Below, one piece after another: positions 18,671-26,732 of a DNA stretch of 43,487 nucleotides; the stretch's first letter is position 1, and every line of letters starts with the position of its first letter. The position numbers and the translations under genes are program-made. The DNA comes from UBA961 sp041191145. GTDB taxonomy: Bacteria > Bacteroidota > Ignavibacteria > Kapaibacteriales > UBA961. The stretch covers positions 1 through 43,487 of the forward strand of contig JBEEPK010000010.1 of assembly GCA_041191145.1 (NCBI GenBank), read 5' to 3'. The notes beneath the pieces were generated by a model, which saw nothing but the letters and a program-made list of their open reading frames with translations, was not told the origin of the DNA and did not search any database.

Positions 18671-18848
18671 AACAAGTTTTGAAGATCAGATCAAAAGACT
18701 GGAATATATCGTTTCAGTGCTCGATCAAGGTAATGCATCTTTGAATGACATGATGTCACTCTATGAAGAAGGCATGACATTGATAGTCTCATGTAAAAAA
18801 ACACTCGATGAAGCAGAACAAAAACTCACTGTACTAGGTGCTTCATAG
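18654..18848 (+). CDS. xseB: exodeoxyribonuclease VII small subunit
   Basis: The 64-residue protein matches the small subunit of exonuclease VII, which with XseA degrades single-stranded DNA in repair. It has the pattern SFEDQIKRLEYIVSVLD, then L-N-D-x-M-x-L-Y-E-E-G, and the closing helix CKKTLDEAEQKL, all typical. The start ATG 18654 lies inside the end of msrB (17-bp overlap in another frame) and is preceded by AAGGA. xseA is not in the window, so the subunits are encoded apart. Confidence 0.93.
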   Translation: MAKKNETSFEDQIKRLEYIVSVLDQGNASLNDMMSLYEEGMTLIVSCKKTLDEAEQKLTVLGAS

Positions 18849-18874
18849 ATGCATGCTTCATTATGCAATCGCGC

Positions 18875-19747
18875 TTAACGAAACATGTTGCGCATCTTGT
18901 CCTTGAACTCAACTGCTTCCCTACCTTTCAAGCCCAATTCTGCAAGCGTCTCATCTGATGGGAATTCCATGGATCCCAAAAGATGCTTCATGACTTTTAA
19001 TTCAGGTGCGGTCATGCGATGTGCATTGAGGACATAATCTTCAAAAGCTTCCCATGCATGCGGTACGAATGGCTTCACAAGTTCTGCAATGGCTTCAGCG
19101 AATACACGAATCTCATATTGTGCATGAGAATCAATGCGTAATCTTAAGAAGTGGAAGAGATTGTGTAGATCAATTTTCCAATACCATTCAGTATAATTTG
19201 AAACAGGCAAATTGATGCGAGCAATTTCGCGGGCAATACCCTGTTCCAAAAATTCCTGATATTGAGCATAAGCATCATCCTGACCGGATTTAAACGCATT
19301 TGCCGCTTGATCAGCCATGCCATCCGGCAAAGTTTCTTCAGATCTTCCTTGCTTATTCAATACACTCTGAGGACGAATATCATTCGGATTCGGAGTATAA
19401 AACTCATCTTTCATTTCTGAATAACGACCCGAATATTCATTCACATTCGCTGTGCGATGTCTGATCCACTGTCTTGCCACGAATATTGGCAATTTCACAT
19501 GAAATTTGAATTCCACCATTTCAAATGGAGTTGTATGCGCATGGCGAAGAAGATAGCGGATGAGTCCTCGATCTTCAAGTACTTTTTTGGTGCCTGAACC
19601 ATAAGAAACACGAGCAGCTTGCACGATTGCGGCATCATCACCCATGACATCAATCAATCGAACAAAACCTTTGTCCAGACAGTCAATGCGTTTACCAAGT
19701 AGAGCATCTTTATCCGATGCATTAATGCCAATTCCAAGTTCAGACAT
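18875..19747 (-). CDS. thyX: flavin-dependent thymidylate synthase
   Basis: ThyX makes dTMP from dUMP using methylene-tetrahydrofolate and FAD/NADPH, replacing ThyA. The diagnostic motif RHRTANVNEYSGRY is at residues 96-109 (consensus RHR-x7-S-x-R), preceded by the conserved helix TTPFEMVEFKFHVKLP and followed by a second conserved segment with LFHFLRLRIDSHAQYEIR. ATG 19747 is chosen because GAAGG lies exactly seven bases upstream; an in-frame TTG at 19786 is weaker. This gives 290 residues, somewhat longer than short bacterial ThyX but inside the family range. It converges on xseB with a 26-bp gap and is divergent from mscL. Confidence 0.96.
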   Translation of the reverse strand: MSELGIGINASDKDALLGKRIDCLDKGFVRLIDVMGDDAAIVQAARVSYGSGTKKVLEDRGLIRYLLRHAHTTPFEMVEFKFHVKLPIFVARQWIRHRTANVNEYSGRYSEMKDEFYTPNPNDIRPQSVLNKQGRSEETLPDGMADQAANAFKSGQDDAYAQYQEFLEQGIAREIARINLPVSNYTEWYWKIDLHNLFHFLRLRIDSHAQYEIRVFAEAIAELVKPFVPHAWEAFEDYVLNAHRMTAPELKVMKHLLGSMEFPSDETLAELGLKGREAVEFKDKMRNMFR

Positions 19748-19818
19748 GCAGAAACCTTCATCAATAATCTTTTTGAATGCGTGCAAAATACAAAATCACA
19801 TCTTTTGTTTTGATGAAC

Positions 19819-19827
19819 TGTGGATAA
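19819..19827 (-). promoter_or_regulatory. perfect DnaA-box-like 9-mer upstream of thyX
   Basis: The plus strand reads TGTGGATAA, the reverse complement of the consensus DnaA box TTATCCACA, with no mismatch. It lies 71 bases upstream of the thyX ATG and 76 bases upstream of mscL. A single box does not make an origin, and no dnaA, gyrB or other origin-linked gene is nearby. Confidence 0.4.
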
Positions 19828-19892
19828 CACGCTTTTTCATTCCAAATTCTTTTGCAGTTAAGCCCTCATTTCCTGAATTTTGGGATATCTTT

Positions 19893-19896
19893 GGAG
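19893..19896 (+). promoter_or_regulatory. Shine-Dalgarno that fixes the mscL start
   Basis: GGAG lies seven bases before ATG 19904. It is only one base before the ATG at 19898, so the later start is preferred, which also gives the canonical MscL N-terminus. Confidence 0.7.
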
Positions 19897-19903
19897 TATG
19901 ACC

Positions 19904-20335
19904 ATGCTGAAAGATTTTAAAGAATTCATCAATAAAGGAAATGTCTTTGATCTCGCCATAGGGGTCATGATTGGTGGTGCTTTTGGAAAAATCGTCACAT
20001 CCCTTGTTAATGACATTGTGATGCCACCGATAGGCGCCATAAACAAGGTGGATTTGACAAATTTATTCATTAGTCTCAATGGCATTGAATATTCCACGCT
20101 AAAAGCGGCAAAAGAAGCAGGGGCTCCAACCCTGAATCTTGGATTATTTCTTAATTCCATTTTGGATTTTTTGATTGTGTCAATCTCTATCTTTCTCATG
20201 ACCAGAACATTGATGAAGTTTCAGCAAGATAAAGAAAGCAAAGAAAAGGAATGTCCGCATTGTCTATTGAAAATTCCGGTCAAGGCATCTGTCTGCGGAC
20301 ATTGCACAAGGGATATTCCTGGACAAGAGACATGA
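19904..20335 (+). CDS. mscL: large-conductance mechanosensitive channel with zinc-ribbon-like tail
   Basis: MscL is a homopentameric inner-membrane channel that opens under membrane tension to release solutes in osmotic downshock. The 143-residue protein begins with the family signature MLKDFKEFINKGNVFDLAIG, with the first pore helix through VNDIVMPP and a second membrane helix at about residues 80-103. The C-terminal cytoplasmic part is unusual next to the E. coli protein: it carries two CxxC pairs (Cys117/Cys120 and Cys131/Cys134) in ECPHCLLKIP ... VCGHCTRDI, a zinc-ribbon-like knot. It lies 34 bp before the BatA/VWA gene on the same strand. Confidence 0.95.
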   Translation: MLKDFKEFINKGNVFDLAIGVMIGGAFGKIVTSLVNDIVMPPIGAINKVDLTNLFISLNGIEYSTLKAAKEAGAPTLNLGLFLNSILDFLIVSISIFLMTRTLMKFQQDKESKEKECPHCLLKIPVKASVCGHCTRDIPGQET

Positions 20336-20369
20336 TACAGGGGTTCATGCACCATATTAAACATTCACC

Positions 20370-22448
20370 ATGACATTTCTCAATCCACTTGTTTTACTCG
20401 GCCTGATAGCAGCTGCAATTCCCGTGATTCTACATTTATTGAATCTCAGGAAATTGAAGACTGTTGATTTCAGTACCTTGCGATTCATCAAAGAATTGCA
20501 AAAAACAAGCATTCGCAATCTCAAGACACAGCAAATCATCCTGCTGATTCTACGCACATTGATCGTGATTTGTTGTGTATTGGCATTTTCTCGACCAACA
20601 CTAAAGAGTTCACTTCCTATCATCGGTTCTCATGCAAAAACTAGCATTATTGTGATTTTGGACAATACGCTCAGCATGGATGTTTCCGATGCGGGTGGAA
20701 ATAGATTCGCAAAAGCAAAAGCAATCGCAGGTCAAATATCAAATGCTATGAAAGAAGGTGATGAATTGGCTTTCATTCCCCTTTCTTCGATTGCTAGCCA
20801 AAGAAAAAGAGCATTCAGCAGAAATAAAGAATATATCAGCAAGGAAATTGCATCCTGCACTCCCAATCCAACCCAAAGCACAATCAATGATGCTCTCAGA
20901 GCCACCCAGGGATTATTGGATGCATCAGTGAATGTTCACAAAGAAGTATATCTCATTTCTGACATTCAGCAGTCGCAATTATCTTCGATACTTTCGGATT
21001 CCGTAAAATTATTTGATGATCAAACAGGTGTATTCATCATACCAATGCAGAATGGTAAACCTGCGGGAAATATCACCATCGACACCTTGATCATGCTTAC
21101 TTCGATGTTTGAACAGGATAAAACTGCCGATATTCAAGCTCGTTTGACAAATAGCGGCGAAAATGACATCTCCGGTATCATTGTTAGTATGTTCTTCAAC
21201 AATGAAAGAGTTGCTCAAAAAGCGATTGATTTGAATGCCGGCACTTCAGGAACAATTACTCTCTCCGCTCCACCAAAGAAGTCGGGTATCGTACGAGTTG
21301 CTTTCAAAATTGAATCAGATGCTTTGGAACAGGATAATATTCGACATACCTCATTCATCATACCTCCGCCACCGATAGTTGGAGCGGTTTCTTCAGGAAA
21401 AGCAGCAGAGTTCTTGAAACTTACATCTTCCACCTCTGCAAGTTCTTATGCGATGTATGCGGGAGAACAAGCCGGAACCGTGAATTATGAAGAGCATGAT
21501 ATCGTGATCATCACTGCCGGATTGAATCGCAATGAGGCTCAAAGATTGGATGCATATATTCAATCAGGTGGTACTGCGCTTATTTTTCCGAATGAAAGTA
21601 CGGATCCCAAAGAACAAATTCCGGCATTGACAATGCTTGGATTGGCGCCATTGCAAGTACAAGAGTTTTCTGAAAAATCTCCCGGACTGTGCATTTCTGT
21701 GGATAGACAGCATCCTGTTTTTCGAGGCGTGTTCAAAGGATTGGAAATGGAAACCACTCTTGGTGATTCCCCAAAAATCAAGAAGGCACTCCTTTCAGGA
21801 GGCGGACAATCACTCATCCAAATGCAAGGCGGAAGTTTTTTCACGGAGATACGAAGAGGTGAGGGAAAAATACTCTATTGCGCCGTTCCTCCATCACCTG
21901 AATGGAGTACATTCCCTTACACAGGATTAATGCCGACATTGATATATCGTGCTTTACATTATTTGTCTGCCAAGGAAATGCTCACATCTGAAATCATTTC
22001 CGGAGATGATGCAATTGCATTGATACCAACCAAGGCGATGAAAAGTCCGGCACAAATCGTAAAGGTGAGCGATCCATCTGGAATTGAATCGCAAGTCCAA
22101 GGAGTTACTGTACCTGGCGGACTTTCCCTACATATTGGTCGCTTATTCTTGCCGGGTGTCTATGCAATCAAAAGCAAAGAAAATGAATCATTGACAGCAA
22201 TGACCGTGAATATCCTAGGTGATGAAGGACATCTCAAATATGGCTCAGAATCAGAGCTTTTGTCAGCAATAAAAAAACGCATGAATGCACCATCGATGGT
22301 GAATATATTGGATCAATCAGGCAGGATAGGTGATTCCGTTGCCAAAGCAAGAATCGGTACGGAGTTATGGCGATTCTTTTTGATTCTGGCATTGATATTC
22401 GCAATTGCTGAAATGGTACTTGCCAGAAGAGTGAGCACCAAACAGTAG
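20370..22448 (+). CDS. BatA-like membrane protein with VWA domain
   Basis: The 692-residue protein has the aerotolerance-regulator N-terminus (BatA domain: FLNPLVLLGLIAAAIPVILHLL, then a second membrane helix about residues 55-74), followed by a von Willebrand factor A domain. The MIDAS-like motif is D98-N-T-L-S102, with Thr100 in place of the usual Ser, a conservative change that can still coordinate a metal. The central part is beta-rich, a class I glutamine amidotransferase-like segment may follow (IIFTA/ALIFPNES region, uncertain), and a C-terminal membrane helix (FFLILALIFAIAEMVLA) ends the protein. It stands outside the usual MoxR-BatABD cluster, none of which is seen here. Role in envelope stress is only inferred from the family. 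Confidence 0.82.
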   Translation: MTFLNPLVLLGLIAAAIPVILHLLNLRKLKTVDFSTLRFIKELQKTSIRNLKTQQIILLILRTLIVICCVLAFSRPTLKSSLPIIGSHAKTSIIVILDNTLSMDVSDAGGNRFAKAKAIAGQISNAMKEGDELAFIPLSSIASQRKRAFSRNKEYISKEIASCTPNPTQSTINDALRATQGLLDASVNVHKEVYLISDIQQSQLSSILSDSVKLFDDQTGVFIIPMQNGKPAGNITIDTLIMLTSMFEQDKTADIQARLTNSGENDISGIIVSMFFNNERVAQKAIDLNAGTSGTITLSAPPKKSGIVRVAFKIESDALEQDNIRHTSFIIPPPPIVGAVSSGKAAEFLKLTSSTSASSYAMYAGEQAGTVNYEEHDIVIITAGLNRNEAQRLDAYIQSGGTALIFPNESTDPKEQIPALTMLGLAPLQVQEFSEKSPGLCISVDRQHPVFRGVFKGLEMETTLGDSPKIKKALLSGGGQSLIQMQGGSFFTEIRRGEGKILYCAVPPSPEWSTFPYTGLMPTLIYRALHYLSAKEMLTSEIISGDDAIALIPTKAMKSPAQIVKVSDPSGIESQVQGVTVPGGLSLHIGRLFLPGVYAIKSKENESLTAMTVNILGDEGHLKYGSESELLSAIKKRMNAPSMVNILDQSGRIGDSVAKARIGTELWRFFLILALIFAIAEMVLARRVSTKQ

Positions 22449-22531
22449 ATAGTTAATTGTGGAAAACTCTCTATCTCTTGCATCCAAAAAAGTTGGAAAT
22501 TGTAATTGCAATTGGTGATGAATGTCCATTC

Positions 22532-22535
22532 GGAG
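22532..22535 (+). promoter_or_regulatory. Shine-Dalgarno that fixes the PAP2 gene start
   Basis: GGAG lies seven bases before ATG 22543, so this start is preferred to the in-frame ATG at 22522. Confidence 0.65.
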
Positions 22536-22542
22536 CATATGC

Positions 22543-23109
22543 ATGCCGAATTTTCTTTTAGATATAGACAAGGCACTATTTCAAGTGTTGAATGGTCAAC
22601 TTGTCTCCACACCCACCGATTTCCTCTTCCCGATTCTCACCTCAATACATATCATTTGGCCAGTTTATATACTTCTTGCATTCTATCTCATCTATACTCA
22701 TAGAGCAAAAGGAATATATGCATTGCTTTCATTGGCAATGGTCCTTGGAATCATGGATCAGATGTCCACGCATGTATTAAAACCTTGGTTTAATAGACAA
22801 AGGCCATGTAGACAAGAGACTGAAATTCGCTTGCTCATTCCCTGCGGTCCCGGTCAATCATTCCCTTCAACGCATGCAATCAACAATGCATGTCTTGCAA
22901 TCTTTCTCAGCATGCTTTTCTCTTCGCTGAGAGTTCCCATTTTGATATTTGCATTTCTCATAAGCTATTCCAGAATCTATGTCGGCGTGCATTATCCTCT
23001 TGATGTATTGGGAGGAATGATCATCGGCGCGGTTTTCGGATATATTTCCGCTATGACATTTAAATATGTTCTGAATCAGAATGAAAAGCAGAAGCATATT
23101 ATCACTTGA
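22543..23109 (+). CDS. PAP2-family phosphatase
   Basis: A 188-residue integral membrane phosphatase of the type 2 phosphatidic acid phosphatase family. All three signature motifs are present: K-P-x-F-x-R-x-R-P at 80-88 (KPWFNRQRP), P-S-T-H at 108-111 (SFPSTH), and S-R-x5-H-x3-D at 143-154 (SRIYVGVHYPLD). About six membrane helices surround them, placing the active site at the periplasmic face. Possible substrates include undecaprenyl pyrophosphate, phosphatidic acid or lipid A phosphates; sequence alone does not decide. It is about 94 bp downstream of the BatA/VWA gene. Confidence 0.92.
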   Translation: MPNFLLDIDKALFQVLNGQLVSTPTDFLFPILTSIHIIWPVYILLAFYLIYTHRAKGIYALLSLAMVLGIMDQMSTHVLKPWFNRQRPCRQETEIRLLIPCGPGQSFPSTHAINNACLAIFLSMLFSSLRVPILIFAFLISYSRIYVGVHYPLDVLGGMIIGAVFGYISAMTFKYVLNQNEKQKHIIT

Positions 23110-23112
23110 TAA

Positions 23113-23127
23113 TGTGAGAACTTCACA
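23113..23127. promoter_or_regulatory. inverted repeat TGTGA-N5-TCACA upstream of the TonB receptor
   Basis: TGTGA and TCACA are perfect 5-bp arms around GAACT, 105 bp before the receptor ATG. CRP/FNR-type sites have a six-base spacer, so this is one base short. It also sits just after the PAP2 stop and could be a weak hairpin, but no T-run follows. Confidence 0.3.
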
Positions 23128-23140
23128 TAAAACACTGAAT

Positions 23141-23165
23141 TTTGGACACTATCCGCGTGTCTGAA
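23141..23165 (+). other. possible 5'-leader hairpin before the TonB receptor gene
   Basis: TTTGGACAC (23141-23149) can pair with GTGTCTGAA (23157-23165) across a 7-base loop, five perfect pairs next to the loop and two G-U pairs lower down. There is no T-run, so this is not a terminator; a leader hairpin is possible. Confidence 0.25.
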
Positions 23166-23222
23166 TCACATCTACATATCAAATCATCATGTAAGTACAA
23201 TCTTGCATGAATTTCACAATTC

Positions 23223-23228
23223 AAGGAG
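23223..23228 (+). promoter_or_regulatory. strong Shine-Dalgarno for the TonB-dependent receptor
   Basis: AAGGAG lies four bases before ATG 23233 and selects this start, which gives a clean signal peptide, over an upstream in-frame non-ATG start. Confidence 0.75.
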
Positions 23229-23232
23229 TGTT

Positions 23233-26200
23233 ATGAGACATACCGTATTATCACTTTGTGCAAGTGCCATCTTGGGCTTGGGAGTGTTTTCCGGCACAGT
23301 CATCCCAGTGCAAATGCATGCCCAAGGCGTGACGAGTGGTGGAATCACCGGAACTGTCAAAGCCGCAAATGGCGGAGTTGTTCCCGGTGCCAAAATCATT
23401 GCGATTCATATTCCCACAGGTACTCGTTTCGGAGCCAATGCAAAAGCAAATGGGACATTTACAATCAATAATGTTCGCGTTGGTGGACCTTATACCATCA
23501 AGGCAACAGCAGTTGGTTATGGCGAATCTTCATTGTCTGGGCAATTCGTGAAGCTCGGTCAAAATCTAAAGATCACAATGGCATTGTCAGAGAAGGCGGT
23601 TGCCACCGATGAAATCACCGTAATGGCTCAAAAAGGAGTATTTGGTGCATCAAGAACAGGCGCACAAACAAATATTTCAAAAGAGCAATTGAATAATTTC
23701 CCAACGATTTCCCGTTCATTCCAGGACTTTGCAAAATTCACTCCGCAAGTTGTGTCAACCGGCGCAGGTGTCTCAGTTGCCGGGAAAAACAATCGCTATA
23801 ACAATATCCAAATTGATGGTTCAAATTATACCGATCTCTTTGGTTTGGGAAGTGCGGGAACACCCGGTGGACAAGCCAATACAAATCCTGTTTCACTCGA
23901 TGCTATCGATGAATTCCAAGTGCTCGTTGCACCATATGATGTTCGTCAAGGTAGATTCACCGGTGGTGGTGTGAATGCAATCACAAGGTCCGGTACCAAT
24001 AAATTTGAAGGATCTGCTTATTGGTTCACAAGAAGTCAGGCAATGATCAGCGATTTATCAATCACCAGAAAAAATATCGTAAACAACAATTTGCTTGATC
24101 CCGGTACGAAAGATACCACCATCACAACCATATTCAATAATTTCAATGAATTGCAAACAGGCGTGAGATTGGGTGGACCAATTATTCAAGATAAATTATT
24201 CTTCTTTGCAAATGCTGAATTCACCTCACGCGTTCAACCTGTTGATAATATCTCATTGACTCAGAACTCACGCGCAAAACAAATTGATTCCATTGCGCAA
24301 TTGGTTTCATCACATCTTACTTCCAAGTATGGATATAATGCAGGTCAATTGACAGGTTTTGAAATCACCCGTCCATCCACAAAAGTATTCGCTCGCTTGG
24401 ACTGGAATATCGATGATAATAATCGCCTCACATTCCGTAATAATTATGTGAGCGCTTATGATGATAATTATAGCACCACAGTCACAAGCTTGAGATTTAG
24501 TGACAGAAACTATCGCTTTAATAATTCGCAGAATTCCACCGTGCTTGAACTCAACTCTTCATTGGGTGATGACATGCACAATGAATTGATCATTGGTTAT
24601 ACCAGAATTCGTGATTTCCGTGAAGTGACAGGCAAGCCATTCTCCGCTATCACTGTAAATGACCCAAGCATGGGTTCAGGTGTTGGCATTCAATTTGGTT
24701 CAGAAGAATTCTCGAATTTCAATAAACTCGATCAAGATGTGATTGAAATCACCGATAATTTCACTATGAGTCTTGGCGATAATCATACATTGACCATCGG
24801 TACGCAAAATGAGATTTTCTCATTTAGAAATCTCTTCATTCGTGATGCTTATGGCACCTATCGTTTTAATTCCTATTCTGATTTTGTTGCCGGAAATGCG
24901 GCTGCAGTGAGCATGTCTTTTGCTCGTCCCGGTTTCCCAAATGATTGGGCCGCTGAATTCGGCGCGATGCAACTTGGAGCTTATATTCAAGATGACATCA
25001 AAGTTTCCGACAATTTCAAAGTAAATGTTGGTTTGCGTGTGGATGTTCCTGTATTCCCAGATGCTCCATCATATAATTACAAGGCAGAAAATGGTTTTGT
25101 AAATACAGCTTCCGTTACCTATGCCACAAATGGCAATGGTTCCATCAGATATGCCAATGATTCCACAAGAACTCTTGGATGGAAAACATCGGAAATGCCA
25201 AAATCTGCTCTCCTTTTCTCACCAAGAGTTGGCTTCAACTGGGATGTGAATGGCGATCAATCATTGCAATTGCGTGGTGGAGCAGGTATTTTCACAGGCC
25301 GTGTTCCTTTCGTGTGGATTTCCAATCATTATGGAAATACCGGTGTTGAAATCGCTCGTTTGACATTGAACACAGCAGGAACTGACACTGTACGATTCAA
25401 TCCAAACATTGCAAATACACTTTCAGAGAATTTGAAAGACACAACAAAGATTGCTCCTACAACAGAATTGAATCTTACTGGCAATGATTTCAAAATGCCT
25501 CAAACATTCCGCATGAATTTGGGTATGGATTATAAGTTGCCTGAAGACATCATTTTGACTGTTGATGGTATGTATTCAATGAATTTGAATGAGATCGCTT
25601 ATACAGACTTGAACCTTGGTGAGCGTCGTGACACTACGCAATTTGGAACGACACTTCCCGGTAATCGTGGAGTATTCGGTATTTACAATGGTCGTAATAC
25701 AACCGCTCGTTTCCTTGATGGTCGCAAGAATTTCACCAATGTGATTTTGCTTAACAATACTGACATGGGTTATTCATATAATATGTCCGTACAATTGCAA
25801 AAGTCATGGAAATCAGGTCTGGACTTGATGGCGGCTTATACGCATTCAGCTTCTTATGACATCAATTCTGGATTGTCATCACAGGCTGTATCACAATGGC
25901 GCTTCAATTATATTCAGGATAATCCTAATACTCCGACACTTGCCCGTTCATATTTTGACATTCCACATCGCTTGATTGCATCAGCGGCATATCGCATTGA
26001 ACTTGCTCCTGAAGTTGCTTTGAAGGCCTCATTATTCTATGAAGGTCGCTCAGGTCAGCCATTCTCTTATGTCTATGATGGCGATCTCAATGCAGATGGT
26101 CAAACAAGTAATGACTTGATGTATGTGCCAAAAGACAGAAATGACATTGCATTGATTTCCGGCACAGCCCGTGCAAATGATGCAACATATGATGCGCTCG

Positions 26201-26586
26201 ACCGCTATATCACAAATGATGATGGATTGAATGCTGCCCGTGGTACAATCATCGAACGCAATGCCGCCCGCGAACCATGGAATAATCGCATTGACTTGCG
26301 CATTGCAGCTGATATTCGCAATCCTTTTGCAGATGGACACAATCTCGAAGTATCTCTTGACATCATCAATCTTGGTTCAAATGCTTATCGCTTTGTTCCG
26401 AATCAAAGTGATGCCATGCTTCGCTTTGAAGGATTGGCTAGAACAGGTAATGTATTTGGTGCAAATGGCACTGAATTGCCTGTTGGAACACCAATGTTCA
26501 GCTATCGCGACAAAGAGAACCCATATCAATATTCCGATCTCCTTTCACGCATGCAAATGCAATTGGGAATCAGATATTCATTCTAA
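23233..26586 (+). CDS. TonB-dependent receptor, Oar-like, with carboxypeptidase-regulatory domain
   Basis: A 1117-residue outer-membrane receptor. After the signal peptide (cleavage near Ala30) comes a carboxypeptidase-regulatory-like beta sandwich (GGITGTVKAANGGVVPGAKI, about residues 36-115). The plug domain follows, with DEITVMAQKG, VSLDAIDEFQVLVAPYDVRQG and GGGVNAITRSGTN, the Oar-type signature. The remainder is a long beta-barrel ending in the aromatic-terminated strand LGIRYSF, as required for BAM insertion. Arginine codons are mainly CGT/CGC here, whereas neighbours use much AGA, which suggests strong expression. It has the best Shine-Dalgarno and the only strong terminator in the window. 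The ligand is unknown; Oar-like receptors are linked to peptide or protein transport in some relatives. Confidence 0.92.
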   Translation: MRHTVLSLCASAILGLGVFSGTVIPVQMHAQGVTSGGITGTVKAANGGVVPGAKIIAIHIPTGTRFGANAKANGTFTINNVRVGGPYTIKATAVGYGESSLSGQFVKLGQNLKITMALSEKAVATDEITVMAQKGVFGASRTGAQTNISKEQLNNFPTISRSFQDFAKFTPQVVSTGAGVSVAGKNNRYNNIQIDGSNYTDLFGLGSAGTPGGQANTNPVSLDAIDEFQVLVAPYDVRQGRFTGGGVNAITRSGTNKFEGSAYWFTRSQAMISDLSITRKNIVNNNLLDPGTKDTTITTIFNNFNELQTGVRLGGPIIQDKLFFFANAEFTSRVQPVDNISLTQNSRAKQIDSIAQLVSSHLTSKYGYNAGQLTGFEITRPSTKVFARLDWNIDDNNRLTFRNNYVSAYDDNYSTTVTSLRFSDRNYRFNNSQNSTVLELNSSLGDDMHNELIIGYTRIRDFREVTGKPFSAITVNDPSMGSGVGIQFGSEEFSNFNKLDQDVIEITDNFTMSLGDNHTLTIGTQNEIFSFRNLFIRDAYGTYRFNSYSDFVAGNAAAVSMSFARPGFPNDWAAEFGAMQLGAYIQDDIKVSDNFKVNVGLRVDVPVFPDAPSYNYKAENGFVNTASVTYATNGNGSIRYANDSTRTLGWKTSEMPKSALLFSPRVGFNWDVNGDQSLQLRGGAGIFTGRVPFVWISNHYGNTGVEIARLTLNTAGTDTVRFNPNIANTLSENLKDTTKIAPTTELNLTGNDFKMPQTFRMNLGMDYKLPEDIILTVDGMYSMNLNEIAYTDLNLGERRDTTQFGTTLPGNRGVFGIYNGRNTTARFLDGRKNFTNVILLNNTDMGYSYNMSVQLQKSWKSGLDLMAAYTHSASYDINSGLSSQAVSQWRFNYIQDNPNTPTLARSYFDIPHRLIASAAYRIELAPEVALKASLFYEGRSGQPFSYVYDGDLNADGQTSNDLMYVPKDRNDIALISGTARANDATYDALDRYITNDDGLNAARGTIIERNAAREPWNNRIDLRIAADIRNPFADGHNLEVSLDIINLGSNAYRFVPNQSDAMLRFEGLARTGNVFGANGTELPVGTPMFSYRDKENPYQYSDLLSRMQMQLGIRYSF

Positions 26587-26604
26587 TTGGAAATGAATTC
26601 TTTG

Positions 26605-26639
26605 AAAACCTCTCATGTTCGCATGGGAGGTTTTTTTTT
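26605..26639 (+). terminator. strong intrinsic terminator after the TonB receptor gene
   Basis: The arms 26605-26617 and 26622-26634 pair over 13 bp with one G-U pair, closed by the tetraloop TTCG (26618-26621). The 3' arm runs into nine consecutive T bases (26631-26639). It lies 18 bp after the receptor stop and is the clearest terminator in the window. Confidence 0.95.
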
Positions 26640-26690
26640 GGCATGGGTATTGTTGTATAGAGTTAAACCGAAACTTGACAGGTTTTGTCT

Positions 26691-26698
26691 TAGATTTG
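26691..26698 (+). promoter_or_regulatory. possible -7 element for the serine hydrolase (TAGATTTG)
   Basis: TAGATTTG matches the TAnnTTTG consensus exactly and lies 35 bases before ATG 26733. A TTGACA is found at 26675-26680, closer than the usual -33 spacing, so only the -7 box is good. Confidence 0.4.
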
Positions 26699-26720
26699 CT
26701 TATTACGAATTCTCATATTT

Positions 26721-26725
26721 AGGAG
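26721..26725 (+). promoter_or_regulatory. Shine-Dalgarno that fixes the serine hydrolase start
   Basis: AGGAG lies seven bases before ATG 26733, which makes this start more likely than the GTG two codons earlier. Confidence 0.7.
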
Positions 26726-26732
26726 TGTGATC

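Noticed and set aside
19819..19827. Replication origin at the DnaA box
   Set aside because: Only one box, no AT-rich unwinding element or origin genes; kept only as a possible regulatory site.
23113..23127. Classical CRP site
   Set aside because: The spacer is five rather than six bases and no CRP gene or half-site context is visible; recorded as a weak element only.
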